Assembly (NCBI GenBank): GCA_012800995.1
Contig: JAAZIH010000014.1
Location: 1-8,120, forward strand
DNA from: Chloroflexota bacterium
Lineage (GTDB): Bacteria > Chloroflexota > Anaerolineae > Anaerolineales > Anaerolineaceae
Direction of reading: 5' to 3'
Length of the DNA stretch: 8,120 nt
A program made the position numbers and the translations under genes. The notes under the pieces were generated by a model, which worked only from the letters and a program-made list of their open reading frames with translations, was not told the origin of the DNA and did no database searches. Within the stretch, counting starts at the first letter, position 1; every line of letters begins with the position of its first letter. Shown here one piece after another: positions 1 through 5,746 of this stretch.

Positions 1-1
1 C

Positions 2-877
2 TTCTACATCATTCTGGCAGTAACCCTTATAAAAGTTTTGTTGCACTTTTTGAAAAAGTACGAGTTGAAGAAGAATGACTTCATCTTTTTTGGGGTAGTC
101 GCTGTGGCATTTGGTATTTCATACATCCCAACAATTGAACGGTTCCTCTCAACCGACCGTCTGGTCTTGTTAAATGCTTTGACAATCGTGCTTGTCGTTT
201 ACGCGGTGATTCAAATCGTAAAAATCGTCAAGTTGCTATGGATTGAAAAAGAAGAGCCTAAAGCATTGATACAACCGATCGCGATGCTCTTATTATGTGG
301 TGTGATTTACGGTTTGACTTACCTGCCTAAGATTGAACAAGTTCTCCTGTTTGTAAAATTGCCGGTATTACCGTTCCTTTTGATCGCGGGATTATGCTGG
401 TTCAATCACAAAATCCTTGCTACCCGTTTAGGCCAGAACATGCGCACCGTCGGTCAAAGCCAAAGTGTGGCGATGGCATCCGGTATCAACGTAGACCAAA
501 CACGCATCATCGCGATGATTATCTCTACAGTCTTAGCCAGTTGGGGACAGTTGATTTTCCTCCAGAATATCGGCACCTTCTCAACCTATGGCGCTCATAC
601 GCAGATTGCTCAATTTGCTATCGCGGCTCTGTTGGTGGGTGGAGCTTCGGTGCAGAAAGCGACCAATAAACAAGCGATTATTGGCGTAATTCTCTTCCAC
701 ACCTTGTTCATCGTCGCGCCACAGGCTGGCAAGCAGTTGTTTAATAACGCGCAAATTGGTGAATACTTTAGAGTCTTTGTTTCTTATGGCGTGATTGCTT
801 TGTCATTGGCGATGCATGCCTGGAAGTTGGTCAAGAAAAAGGAAGAACCCGCAGCAGAAAATCTGGTTCCGGAATAA
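2..877 (+). CDS. ABC importer permease subunit, RbsC/LivH type (5' partial)
   Basis: This is the membrane-spanning subunit of an ABC importer of the ribose/branched-chain amino acid class (BPD_transp_2 family), which lets substrate through the inner membrane when its ATPase partner hydrolyses ATP. The frame is open to the left edge, so the TTG at 38 is probably an internal Leu codon; about 291 codons are in view. The family signature lies at about 399-500: LGQNMRTVGQSQSVAMASGI, matching the usual G-x-x-x-R-A-V-G-x-N-x-x-A-A-x-x-A-G-I loop that contacts the ATPase. It is followed by NVDQTRIIAMIISTVLASWG and the helix AIAALLVGGASV, also typical. At least seven hydrophobic segments are visible and the tail is charged (KLVKKKEEPAAE). 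An internal repeat (92-148 and 290-349) is unusual. ATPase and binding-protein genes would be expected upstream. Substrate cannot be told; a sugar or nucleoside is plausible. Confidence 0.85.
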   Translation, partial: FYIILAVTLIKVLLHFLKKYELKKNDFIFFGVVAVAFGISYIPTIERFLSTDRLVLLNALTIVLVVYAVIQIVKIVKLLWIEKEEPKALIQPIAMLLLCGVIYGLTYLPKIEQVLLFVKLPVLPFLLIAGLCWFNHKILATRLGQNMRTVGQSQSVAMASGINVDQTRIIAMIISTVLASWGQLIFLQNIGTFSTYGAHTQIAQFAIAALLVGGASVQKATNKQAIIGVILFHTLFIVAPQAGKQLFNNAQIGEYFRVFVSYGVIALSLAMHAWKLVKKKEEPAAENLVPE

Positions 878-917
878 AATGCCTTGAAGACAAAGATCAA
901 AACTAAAACATACAAAG

Positions 918-941
918 ACGCCTTCTCAGGAAGGTGTTTTT
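918..941 (+). terminator. Rho-independent terminator after the ABC permease
   Basis: An 8-bp stem ACGCCTTC/GAAGGTGT (one G-T wobble) with loop TCAG is followed directly by TTTTT. It starts 40 bases after the permease stop. Read on the minus strand, the same hairpin is followed by CTTTGTATGTTTT, so it may also stop the leftward hydrolase transcript, whose gene ends at 1067. Confidence 0.75.
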
Positions 942-1066
942 GTTATCTTCCAATGGTGTTTACGAAACAGTTCGGCTACTTGTCAGAGTGTGGGCTTTGG
1001 TGCGATGGTGTAAATCGGTACAAACTACTGATAAGCAATTAGCAACACCATATTATTTTTCTAAAA

Positions 1067-1996
1067 CTACTGATGCCGACTGAGGAAATCATCGAGAGCC
1101 TGGTCGATTTCTTGGCTGTGGCCTACCATCATGTGTCCGCCATCTGGGAAAGCGACCAGGGTAAGGTCAGGAAAACGGCGCTGGGCGTTTTTGACTTTCT
1201 CGAAACCGGCAATGGGGTCGTCTTCGGAATGCAGAATCAGGACAGGTACCTTTAGTTCTTCAATGGGATAGTCTTCAAAATGTCTTTCCATATCCGGGTT
1301 GGTCAGTTTGCCGTCTATGATAGCACCAACTTTTCTTTCCGAGATGGGCTGAATGATTGTGACTGTTGAAGCGGACATGCCCAATAATGGAGGCATCAGC
1401 GGGCTGATGAGATACATGGCATAATCGGACAAGAAGGGTTCGGGCGGAGCCTGGTATTCAATAAAGCTTTCCGGTTTTTCAGTTACGGGCATCGCCGAAC
1501 AATATAAAATCAAGCCTTTGACACGTTCCGGATAATCCAGCGCGAAGCGAATGGCAGGCGTGCCACCCGCGGATGTGCCCAAAATAAAGACTTGATCTAT
1601 ACCCAGTTGATCAAGCAATTCTACATAAGCATCAGCCTGGTCTTTGGGACTGCCCTCACCTTTGACGTCGGAACCAAGATAGCCAAAGCGCGATGGCGCA
1701 AGCACGCGGTTTTTGCCGCTCCTGGCTATTACATTCTCATAAGCCTGATCGTAGCCGCCAAAAAGACCATGTGCGGATAGTATGACTTCGCCTTCGCCTT
1801 CATCAACGTAAGTCATTTTCCCATAGGACAAATTTGCCACTTTTACATCATAAGTGCTTAGTTTGCTTTTCGCCTGATTTAATCCATAAATGCAGCGAAT
1901 GCCTTGAACAGCAAAATATAAGACGACGACCGCTAAAAGCCCTAATGCAAACCATTTCATTATTCTATTCCTTGCCTTTCCTTTTTCTTTTGTCAT
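1067..1996 (-). CDS. Membrane-anchored alpha/beta hydrolase
   Basis: A 309-residue serine hydrolase of the alpha/beta fold; substrate unknown, an ester or related bond is likely. One N-terminal membrane helix (about residues 14-33, after basic KEKGKARNR) should anchor the enzyme with its catalytic domain outside the cytoplasm. Visible motifs: the oxyanion-side AHGLFGG (about 75-81); the nucleophile elbow GTSAG with Ser142; the acid in HSEDDPIAG (Asp259 or, more likely, Asp260); and the general base in GGHMMVG (His288). All triad members are present, so it should be active. The ATG at 1996 was chosen over the in-frame TTG at 2032 because AAAGGAG sits 8 bases before it, inside the would-be longer coding part. 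It follows the tetR gene by 57 bp with no terminator between, so both are probably one transcript. A proline-iminopeptidase or lipase-like role is equally possible. Confidence 0.85.
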   Translation of the reverse strand: MTKEKGKARNRIMKWFALGLLAVVVLYFAVQGIRCIYGLNQAKSKLSTYDVKVANLSYGKMTYVDEGEGEVILSAHGLFGGYDQAYENVIARSGKNRVLAPSRFGYLGSDVKGEGSPKDQADAYVELLDQLGIDQVFILGTSAGGTPAIRFALDYPERVKGLILYCSAMPVTEKPESFIEYQAPPEPFLSDYAMYLISPLMPPLLGMSASTVTIIQPISERKVGAIIDGKLTNPDMERHFEDYPIEELKVPVLILHSEDDPIAGFEKVKNAQRRFPDLTLVAFPDGGHMMVGHSQEIDQALDDFLSRHQ

Positions 1997-2004
1997 TTTA
2001 CTTG

Positions 2005-2011
2005 CTCCTTT
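2005..2011 (-). promoter_or_regulatory. Shine-Dalgarno site fixing the hydrolase start
   Basis: On the minus strand this reads AAAGGAG, 8 bases before the ATG at 1996. The longer frame beginning with TTG at 2032 would place this site inside the coding sequence and has no comparable site of its own, so the ATG is preferred. Confidence 0.75.
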
Positions 2012-2053
2012 TTGTATTGCCGTTTTAGGCAATAGCGTTTATTTCAAAATCCG

Positions 2054-2662
2054 CTATGTGATATTCAGAATTTCTGTTACAAGGCGGAGAAAGTCGGTGT
2101 AATCGTCCTCGTTATTCAGGTTCATGTGCAGAAGTTCAGCGCTGATTTGGCGATTTAAAAACGCGGCATGAATGGCAGATAAAAGCATAAAAGCCTTTAT
2201 CCTTCTGATTCTTTCCGACTTCTTATCTTCTGACTCTGGTAAGCCTTTTAGAATAGCCCTGTAACTTACAGAAGAATTGCTGGCGATGTTCGGTTCTGTG
2301 AGGTCGGCAAGTATGGATATCTTGGCAATCTCAGGATGATTTAACAGAAAGTCGAAAACCCTGGCAGTGAAAGATGCCATCTCTGATTGGCGCCCGTCAT
2401 CGGGGGCGGGCGAACCTTCTGTTTCTGCATTTTTAGGGAAAGTTGCCATGACATGCGAAATGATTCGCTGAACGCAGACTTCTATCAAATTCTTCTTCGA
2501 TTCGAAATGGTAATTGATAAGTCCAACAGCTACATTCGCTTTTTGCGCGATGGCGCGGATGGTGATGTTTTCTATCAAACCATCTGAATTTTCAATTAAT
2601 GAGATGGTTGTGTTGATGATGTGTTCTTTTATATCTTGTTGTTTTTGCGTGTTATCTTCCAT
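2054..2662 (-). CDS. TetR-family transcriptional repressor
   Basis: A 202-residue one-component regulator: an N-terminal helix-turn-helix binds a palindromic operator and a helical C-terminal domain binds a ligand and dimerises. The helix-turn-helix is clear at about residues 33-61 (ITIRAIAQKANVAVGLINYH, then FESKKNLIE), with the family's typical Y-x-x-F-x-s-K-x-x-L ending. The C-terminal part (about 75-202) is helical but too variable to suggest a ligand. Start: the ATG at 2662 has GGAG 5 bases upstream. A longer frame from GTG at 2707 would begin upstream of the predicted transcript start (about 2687) and run through the -10 box, so it is rejected. The gene is first in a likely operon with the hydrolase, and its promoter holds two matching palindromes, so autorepression is expected. 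The inducer may be a substrate or product of the hydrolase (inference). Confidence 0.9.
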   Translation of the reverse strand: MEDNTQKQQDIKEHIINTTISLIENSDGLIENITIRAIAQKANVAVGLINYHFESKKNLIEVCVQRIISHVMATFPKNAETEGSPAPDDGRQSEMASFTARVFDFLLNHPEIAKISILADLTEPNIASNSSVSYRAILKGLPESEDKKSERIRRIKAFMLLSAIHAAFLNRQISAELLHMNLNNEDDYTDFLRLVTEILNIT

Positions 2663-2667
2663 ATTAT

Positions 2668-2671
2668 CTCC
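2668..2671 (-). promoter_or_regulatory. Shine-Dalgarno site fixing the tetR start
   Basis: Minus strand GGAG followed by ATAAT and then the ATG at 2662. It lies downstream of the predicted transcription start, unlike the alternative GTG at 2707. Confidence 0.7.
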
Positions 2672-2674
2672 GTC

Positions 2675-2689
2675 TTGAACGTTGTTCAA
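2675..2689. promoter_or_regulatory. Palindromic operator, downstream copy (likely TetR site)
   Basis: A perfect 15-bp inverted repeat, TTGAAC-GTT-GTTCAA. It covers the predicted transcript start and early leader of the tetR-hydrolase operon, where a bound repressor would block polymerase. A second copy lies 25 bp away, centre to centre. Confidence 0.75.
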
Positions 2690-2693
2690 TAAC

Positions 2694-2722
2694 AGTATAC
2701 TGAACACTGTTCAAGTTGTCAA
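2694..2722 (-). promoter_or_regulatory. Sigma-70 promoter of the tetR-hydrolase operon
   Basis: On the minus strand: TTGACA (2722-2717, 6/6 match to consensus), a 17-bp spacer, then TATACT (2699-2694, 5/6). Predicted start is near 2687, giving a leader of about 25 bases before the ATG at 2662. The -10 box lies within a further perfect palindrome, CAGTATACTG (2693-2702). This is a strong promoter that would need repression, consistent with operators overlapping its spacer and start. Confidence 0.8.
2700..2714. promoter_or_regulatory. Palindromic operator, upstream copy (likely TetR site)
   Basis: CTGAAC-ACT-GTTCAA: the inner TGAAC/GTTCA arms pair perfectly and only the outermost position is mismatched relative to the other copy at 2675-2689. 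It lies wholly inside the promoter spacer between the -35 and -10 boxes, a classic repressor position. Binding here could also affect the divergent padR promoter about 83 bp away. Confidence 0.75.
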
Positions 2723-2796
2723 GAGCAAATCTAAGGTATTCGTCATCTATTAATTTGTGTCATGAGAATTGTTGGAAAAAAGCTTATACATTGTTA

Positions 2797-2824
2797 TTGA
2801 TATATCTAATAGATAGGATAGAAT
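2797..2824 (+). promoter_or_regulatory. Sigma-70 promoter of the padR-CPBP operon
   Basis: TTGATA (2797-2802, 5/6), a 16-bp spacer, then TAGAAT (2819-2824, 5/6). The predicted start near 2831 gives a leader of about 15 bases that just includes the AGGAG ribosome site (2835-2839). Weaker alternatives in the same AT-rich stretch (TTGTTG 2769 with TGTTAT 2792; TTGTTA 2791 with TAGGAT 2814) cannot be excluded. Confidence 0.6.
2803..2815. promoter_or_regulatory. Palindrome in the padR promoter spacer (likely PadR operator)
   Basis: A perfect inverted repeat TATCT-AAT-AGATA fills the region between the -35 and -10 boxes of the padR promoter. It does not match the ATGT-N8-ACAT pattern known for some PadR proteins, but PadR sites vary and its position suits autorepression. 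It is unlike the TTGAAC palindromes on the tetR side, so the two regulators probably have separate sites. Confidence 0.55.
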
Positions 2825-2845
2825 CTTGTCCAACAGGAGAGAACT

Positions 2846-3364
2846 ATGTCTACAAAATACGCATTACTGGGTTTGCTAAATATAAGAAAGATGTCAGCTT
2901 ACGATCTGGCAAAATTCGCGAAAGACTACATCGGCTTTTTTTGGAATGAATCTTACAGCAACGTTCATCGCACTTTAAGAATTCTTGCTGATGAAAAACT
3001 TATTCAAAAATCGCCGGAAATAGGAAGCAGAAACAAGGCTGTTTACAAAATCACCCCTCTTGGACAAGAAGCCTTGTCAGAATGGTTGTCAAATCATCAA
3101 TATACAACCATTTACCGGGATGAACTCTTGCTAAAGTTGTTTGTCAGCCATCGCGACGACTATCCGGCTTTACTGGAAGATTTGAAAAATGTTCTCAATG
3201 ACCTGCTCGCGCAAGGACAGGTTTATTCTGAAATAAAGAAATCCGTTTTAACCAAAATAAATAATCTCTCATTTGACCTTGCTTTGGATTATGGAATCAT
3301 GCAAAACGAGGTCACTATTGAGTGGCTAAAAAAATCAATAAAAATAATAGAGGAAGCACTATGA
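2846..3364 (+). CDS. PadR-family transcriptional regulator
   Basis: A 172-residue winged-helix regulator. Residues 1-80 form the PadR DNA-binding domain (YALLGLLNIRKMSAYDLAKF; then SNVHRTLRILADEKLI as recognition helix and GSRNKAVYKITPLGQEALSEW as the wing). Residues 85-172 form the helical dimerisation domain of the Vir_act_alpha_C type, with the characteristic YRDELLLKLF and a C-terminal LALDYG...EWLKKSI segment. Such two-domain PadR proteins usually repress a neighbouring membrane protein, transporter or detoxification gene until a ligand binds. AGGAG lies 6 bases before the ATG. The stop overlaps the start of the CPBP protease gene by ATGA, so the two are translationally coupled and the protease is the obvious target along with padR itself. 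The effector is unknown. Codon use is AT-richer than in the genes to the right. Confidence 0.9.
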   Translation: MSTKYALLGLLNIRKMSAYDLAKFAKDYIGFFWNESYSNVHRTLRILADEKLIQKSPEIGSRNKAVYKITPLGQEALSEWLSNHQYTTIYRDELLLKLFVSHRDDYPALLEDLKNVLNDLLAQGQVYSEIKKSVLTKINNLSFDLALDYGIMQNEVTIEWLKKSIKIIEEAL

Positions 3365-4077
3365 AAAAAGCTTATATCAATCTAACAATCACTCTTTTAG
3401 TAGTGGGTTTAATGGTAGCGGGCATTGTTTATCTAATGAATAACTCGCTTTTCACAGTCAACTGGTTCGAAACAAATTATCTCAATAGAGTATTTGCTTA
3501 TCAGGCAACTACACTTGTCATGAGCTTTGTGGTTATCTTAATCACAGGCTTGCAAACCGGGTTTCAATCTATTCGACTCTTAAACATCACACGAATCGAT
3601 GGCGAAGTTATGCCAGAACCTTGGATCGGGATCACGAAAAACAACAAGGATACCTGGAAAAAAGGTGGCTTAAATATTGCCATCATTATCACGGTCGTAA
3701 CGGCGGTGGTCATCTATTTTCAGGTTTACCGAAAAGGGGTCATCCAAAGCCTCAGTTTAGGAAGTTTTCTTATGATCATATTATTTGCCCTCACAAATAG
3801 TTTTGTTGAAGAGATCACTTTCCGTCACACCTTTGCCAGTATCGTGGAATACCACGACCTCAACCCCACTATTTCTAAAGCGCTATCGGCGGTTGTCTTT
3901 GGAGTGGCTCATTATTTTGGCACACCCGGGAAGATACCGGGCGTGATTATGGCAGCATTTATCGGCTGGTTCTTATCGAAAAGTATTCACGAAACTAAAG
4001 GCTTCTTTTGGGCTTGGCTGATCCACTTCCTGCAAGACGTGGTGATTATGACAGCCTTGTTCCTGACATCAGTTTAG
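3361..4077 (+). CDS. CPBP-family intramembrane metalloprotease
   Basis: A 238-residue membrane protein of the CPBP (Abi/CAAX-protease-and-bacteriocin-processing) family, whose members cleave substrates within the membrane; bacterial ones are linked to prenyl-protein-like processing, bacteriocin self-immunity or regulated proteolysis. About seven hydrophobic segments are seen. The catalytic motifs are intact: EEITFR (Glu150, Glu151, Arg155), FGVAH (Phe180, His184) and HFLQD (His222, Asp226; the family allows Asn or Asp here). The ATG at 3361 was chosen because it gives the ATGA overlap with padR and follows AGGAAG; the longer frame from 3322 would lie deep inside padR. A strong hairpin 30 bp downstream closes the operon. 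Natural substrate is unknown. A long loop between helices 2 and 3 (about residues 67-102) is polar and probably cytoplasmic. Confidence 0.9.
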   Translation: MKKAYINLTITLLVVGLMVAGIVYLMNNSLFTVNWFETNYLNRVFAYQATTLVMSFVVILITGLQTGFQSIRLLNITRIDGEVMPEPWIGITKNNKDTWKKGGLNIAIIITVVTAVVIYFQVYRKGVIQSLSLGSFLMIILFALTNSFVEEITFRHTFASIVEYHDLNPTISKALSAVVFGVAHYFGTPGKIPGVIMAAFIGWFLSKSIHETKGFFWAWLIHFLQDVVIMTALFLTSV

Positions 4078-4107
4078 TCCATTTATGCTAACTATCTAAT
4101 CTCTTTT

Positions 4108-4147
4108 ACTGAGCTCTGGGCAAAACCTGCCCAGAGTTCAGTCTTTA
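4108..4147 (+). terminator. Strong hairpin, probable terminator of padR-CPBP
   Basis: Stem of 14 pairs from ACTGAGCTCTGGGC and GCCCAGAGTTCAGT (one G-T wobble) around the loop AAAACCT, at 4108-4142, then CTTTAT. The stem is very strong but the T run is short, so termination may be partial, or the hairpin may serve to stabilise the 3' end. Confidence 0.65.
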
Positions 4148-4210
4148 TGGAACAAGGGATATCAAAGGTATGAGCAGTGAAGGTGTAATAGAGAGGTTCT
4201 TTTAAATATG

Positions 4211-4280
4211 TTCACTTCATAGAAGTAAAAGTTCAATGGGGATAAACACATTCCTGTATAGGTAGATTTACTGAAGTGAA
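4211..4280. repeat. Inverted repeat upstream of the membrane operon promoter
   Basis: TTCACTTCA at 4211-4219 and its exact complement TGAAGTGAA at 4272-4280. The left arm also sits in a compact palindrome ACTTC-ATA-GAAGT (4214-4226). Both arms are followed on their own strand by GTAAA (directly in the right copy, after 5 extra bases in the left). They lie about 30-100 bp upstream of the promoter at 4304-4312, a fitting place for an activator or repressor. The rest of 4143-4370 contains no gene except the possible leader peptide. Confidence 0.4.
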
Positions 4281-4303
4281 ATTGCGCCAGCCATGCATAA
4301 TCA

Positions 4304-4312
4304 TGCTATACT
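4304..4312 (+). promoter_or_regulatory. Extended -10 promoter of the four-gene membrane operon
   Basis: TGCTATACT: an extended -10 element (TGn plus TATACT, 5/6). No good -35 box is found at the proper distance (GCGCCA at 4284), as is common with extended -10 promoters. Predicted start is about 4319. A small inverted repeat GCAT-N4-ATGC (4295-4306) abuts the box. Confidence 0.55.
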
Positions 4313-4318
4313 TTATCT

Positions 4319-4378
4319 ATGAAAAAACCGCTTATACCGTGGCATGTATATCTGAAGGACAGGGAGAGAAATGCCTGA
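4319..4378 (+). CDS. Possible 19-codon leader peptide, leaderless
   Basis: ATG at 4319 opens a 19-codon frame (MKKPLIPWHVYLKDRERNA) ending in TGA at 4376-4378, which overlaps the ATG of the next gene at 4371 in another frame. The ATG falls about 7 bases after the -10 box, so the transcript could begin at the start codon itself (leaderless). If translated, ribosomes ending at 4378 would be placed beside the next start, giving coupling. There is no independent evidence of expression and the frame could be chance. Confidence 0.2.
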   Translation: MKKPLIPWHVYLKDRERNA

Positions 4379-5135
4379 GTTGAGCCTAAATGATTGGGTG
4401 GCGTATGCCCTTTTAGTCGCCCTGTTTCTCATTTTTATCATCAGCTATTTTATCGCGCGCGCCCGCCAAAAGCAGGGCAAGGCGCAAGCTGAAGCGAAAA
4501 CCCGCCTGGATGCCATTCTGCATCGCAGTTCTGAGCGTGGTGAAGGCATTGTGATTGGCTTAAGCGAGGGTGATGGCGCGCGACTGGGATCTTTGGCTGG
4601 GCTAACGGGCTTGCAGACGCAGGCGCATGTCTTTAGACACAGCCTGATCAGCGATGTTCCACCCAAAGCGATGGCTGGTGAGGGCAGTTTGGCTTTGCTT
4701 AGCCAGCAACTCAACGCAGGTACTTATGATGGCGCGGCGATGCCGGAGCTTTTTAGAATGGATAGCAGCGCTTTGGCAGGTGTAGAAAATTACGCTTATC
4801 TGGCAGGTCTTTTACCCGAACTGAGCCGTCCCAACCTGAGCGCCCTGGTAATGCAGGGTGAGTTGAACCCCGAGCTGATTTTGGCGCTTGACTCTGCCAA
4901 ACGCCAGGGCTTGGACACGGTAGTTGCCAGCAGTTCGCTTTCAGGGCAGGCAGCCTCTTATCTGGCTGATCCAGAAAGCGCATTAGGCGAGGAAGCCTTT
5001 TTGAACCAATCCACCCGCCCGCGTGAAAAGGCTGGGCTGGATGCTTCCCTCATCACGCTCAAAATCATCCGCGCTTTGATTGTGGTTGGCTTGACCGTGG
5101 CGGTTTTACTGCACTTTTTGGGGGTCTTGCCATGA
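4371..5135 (+). CDS. Uncharacterised two-helix membrane protein, DUF6754-like
   Basis: A 254-residue protein of unknown function. One membrane helix lies at each end (about residues 11-28 and 230-251) with a soluble domain of some 200 residues between. After the first helix comes a basic, helical stretch (ARQKQGKAQAEAK), suggesting the middle domain is cytoplasmic. It holds GEGIVIGLSEGDGARLGSLAGLTGLQ (about 57-82) and a later LDTVVASSSLSGQAASYL segment; this layout resembles the domain named DUF6754, which I recall from Chloroflexota and archaea as an undescribed membrane-linked family. That match is from memory and unverified. The soluble part seems to alternate beta strands and helices, but no catalytic motif is evident. 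GGGAG (4362-4366) precedes the ATG by 4 bases. The stop overlaps the next start as ATGA, so it heads a coupled operon. Confidence 0.85.
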   Translation: MPELSLNDWVAYALLVALFLIFIISYFIARARQKQGKAQAEAKTRLDAILHRSSERGEGIVIGLSEGDGARLGSLAGLTGLQTQAHVFRHSLISDVPPKAMAGEGSLALLSQQLNAGTYDGAAMPELFRMDSSALAGVENYAYLAGLLPELSRPNLSALVMQGELNPELILALDSAKRQGLDTVVASSSLSGQAASYLADPESALGEEAFLNQSTRPREKAGLDASLITLKIIRALIVVGLTVAVLLHFLGVLP

Positions 5136-5746
5136 AAAAGGCTGTGCCATTAATTGTCGCTGTTCTGAGCGCGCTGCTTGTGATGGTGGGCATTTTCTTC
5201 CGGGAGGATCTCGGTGGCTGGGTGAGCGTGGTGCTGAATTGGGCGATTGTGCTCTCAAGTGTGGCGCTCCTGGTCGTGCTGGCGCGCTTGCTTTTTATGC
5301 ATATTGGCTACATTACCATGGGAAGACAAGGCTTTATTTATAGTCTGGTGGCTGTGTTGGCTTTTTTGTTCACGCTCATCGCGGGCTTTTTGTTCGGGGT
5401 GGAGAACCCCACTTTTTTGAAATGGATCGCCGGCATTATTCGTCCGCTTGAGACCGCGCTTTTGGGCTTGGTGGCGATTGTGATGGCGAGTTTGGGCATC
5501 AAGTTCTTCTATGAGCGGGGATGGAACGCGCTCACGATTTCTTTTGCTATTAGCGCGATGGTTTTTTTGATTTTGGGCTTGGGTTTTCTGCAAGCGATTG
5601 ATTTTCCACCTTTGCAGCGTGTCATTCATGTCATTGAGGGCTTACCGATGATTGGCGCGCGGGGGTTGTTGATTGGCGTGGCGTTGGGCGCGATTTTGAT
5701 GGGGGTGCGTGTTTTGACCGGCGTAGAAAGGCCTTATGATGACTGA
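5132..5746 (+). CDS. Uncharacterised six-helix membrane protein
   Basis: A 204-residue, very hydrophobic protein of unknown function with about six membrane helices (approximately residues 5-23, 33-53, 68-89, 103-122, 134-154 and 174-195). A notable stretch is the C-terminal MIGARGLLIGVALGAILMGVRVLTGVERPYDD, glycine-rich and ending in a short polar tail; I recall similar GxRxxLIGVALG...GxRxLxGxxRPY endings in hypothetical proteins of Chloroflexota, always in this kind of gene cluster (memory, unverified). No transport or enzyme motif is seen. It overlaps the upstream gene by ATGA and the downstream gene by about 11 bases, so translation is coupled and a joint complex is likely. The ribosome site (GGGGG at 5120-5124) is poor, as expected for a coupled start. 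Confidence 0.85.
   Translation: MKKAVPLIVAVLSALLVMVGIFFREDLGGWVSVVLNWAIVLSSVALLVVLARLLFMHIGYITMGRQGFIYSLVAVLAFLFTLIAGFLFGVENPTFLKWIAGIIRPLETALLGLVAIVMASLGIKFFYERGWNALTISFAISAMVFLILGLGFLQAIDFPPLQRVIHVIEGLPMIGARGLLIGVALGAILMGVRVLTGVERPYDD

Noticed and set aside
1022..1074. Direct repeat AAACTACTGAT at 1022-1032 and 1064-1074 around the hydrolase stop codon
   Set aside because: Only 11 bp, two copies, no flanking mobile-element genes or inverted ends; chance or a small local duplication is enough to explain it.
1997..2032. N-terminal extension of the hydrolase from TTG at 2032
   Set aside because: It would bury the good AAAGGAG ribosome site of the ATG at 1996 inside coding sequence, and it lacks a comparable site of its own.
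2663..2707. N-terminal extension of the TetR protein from GTG at 2707
   Set aside because: It overlaps the -10 box and operators and starts upstream of the predicted transcript start, while the ATG at 2662 has GGAG well placed.
2770..2835. 7-bp inverted repeat TGTTGGA/TCCAACA reaching the padR ribosome site, as a possible riboregulator
   Set aside because: The likely transcript start (about 2831) lies downstream of the left arm, so both arms would not be in one RNA.
3322..3360. Longer CPBP protein from ATG at 3322
   Set aside because: It would overlap padR by over 40 bases; the ATG at 3361 has AGGAAG upstream and the ATGA overlap usual in coupled operons.
5255..5629. Minus-strand frame of 124 codons opposite the six-helix protein gene
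   Set aside because: Its composition (Gln, His, Arg, Lys rich, no structure) is what the complement of a hydrophobic membrane gene gives; the plus strand holds the coupled operon gene.
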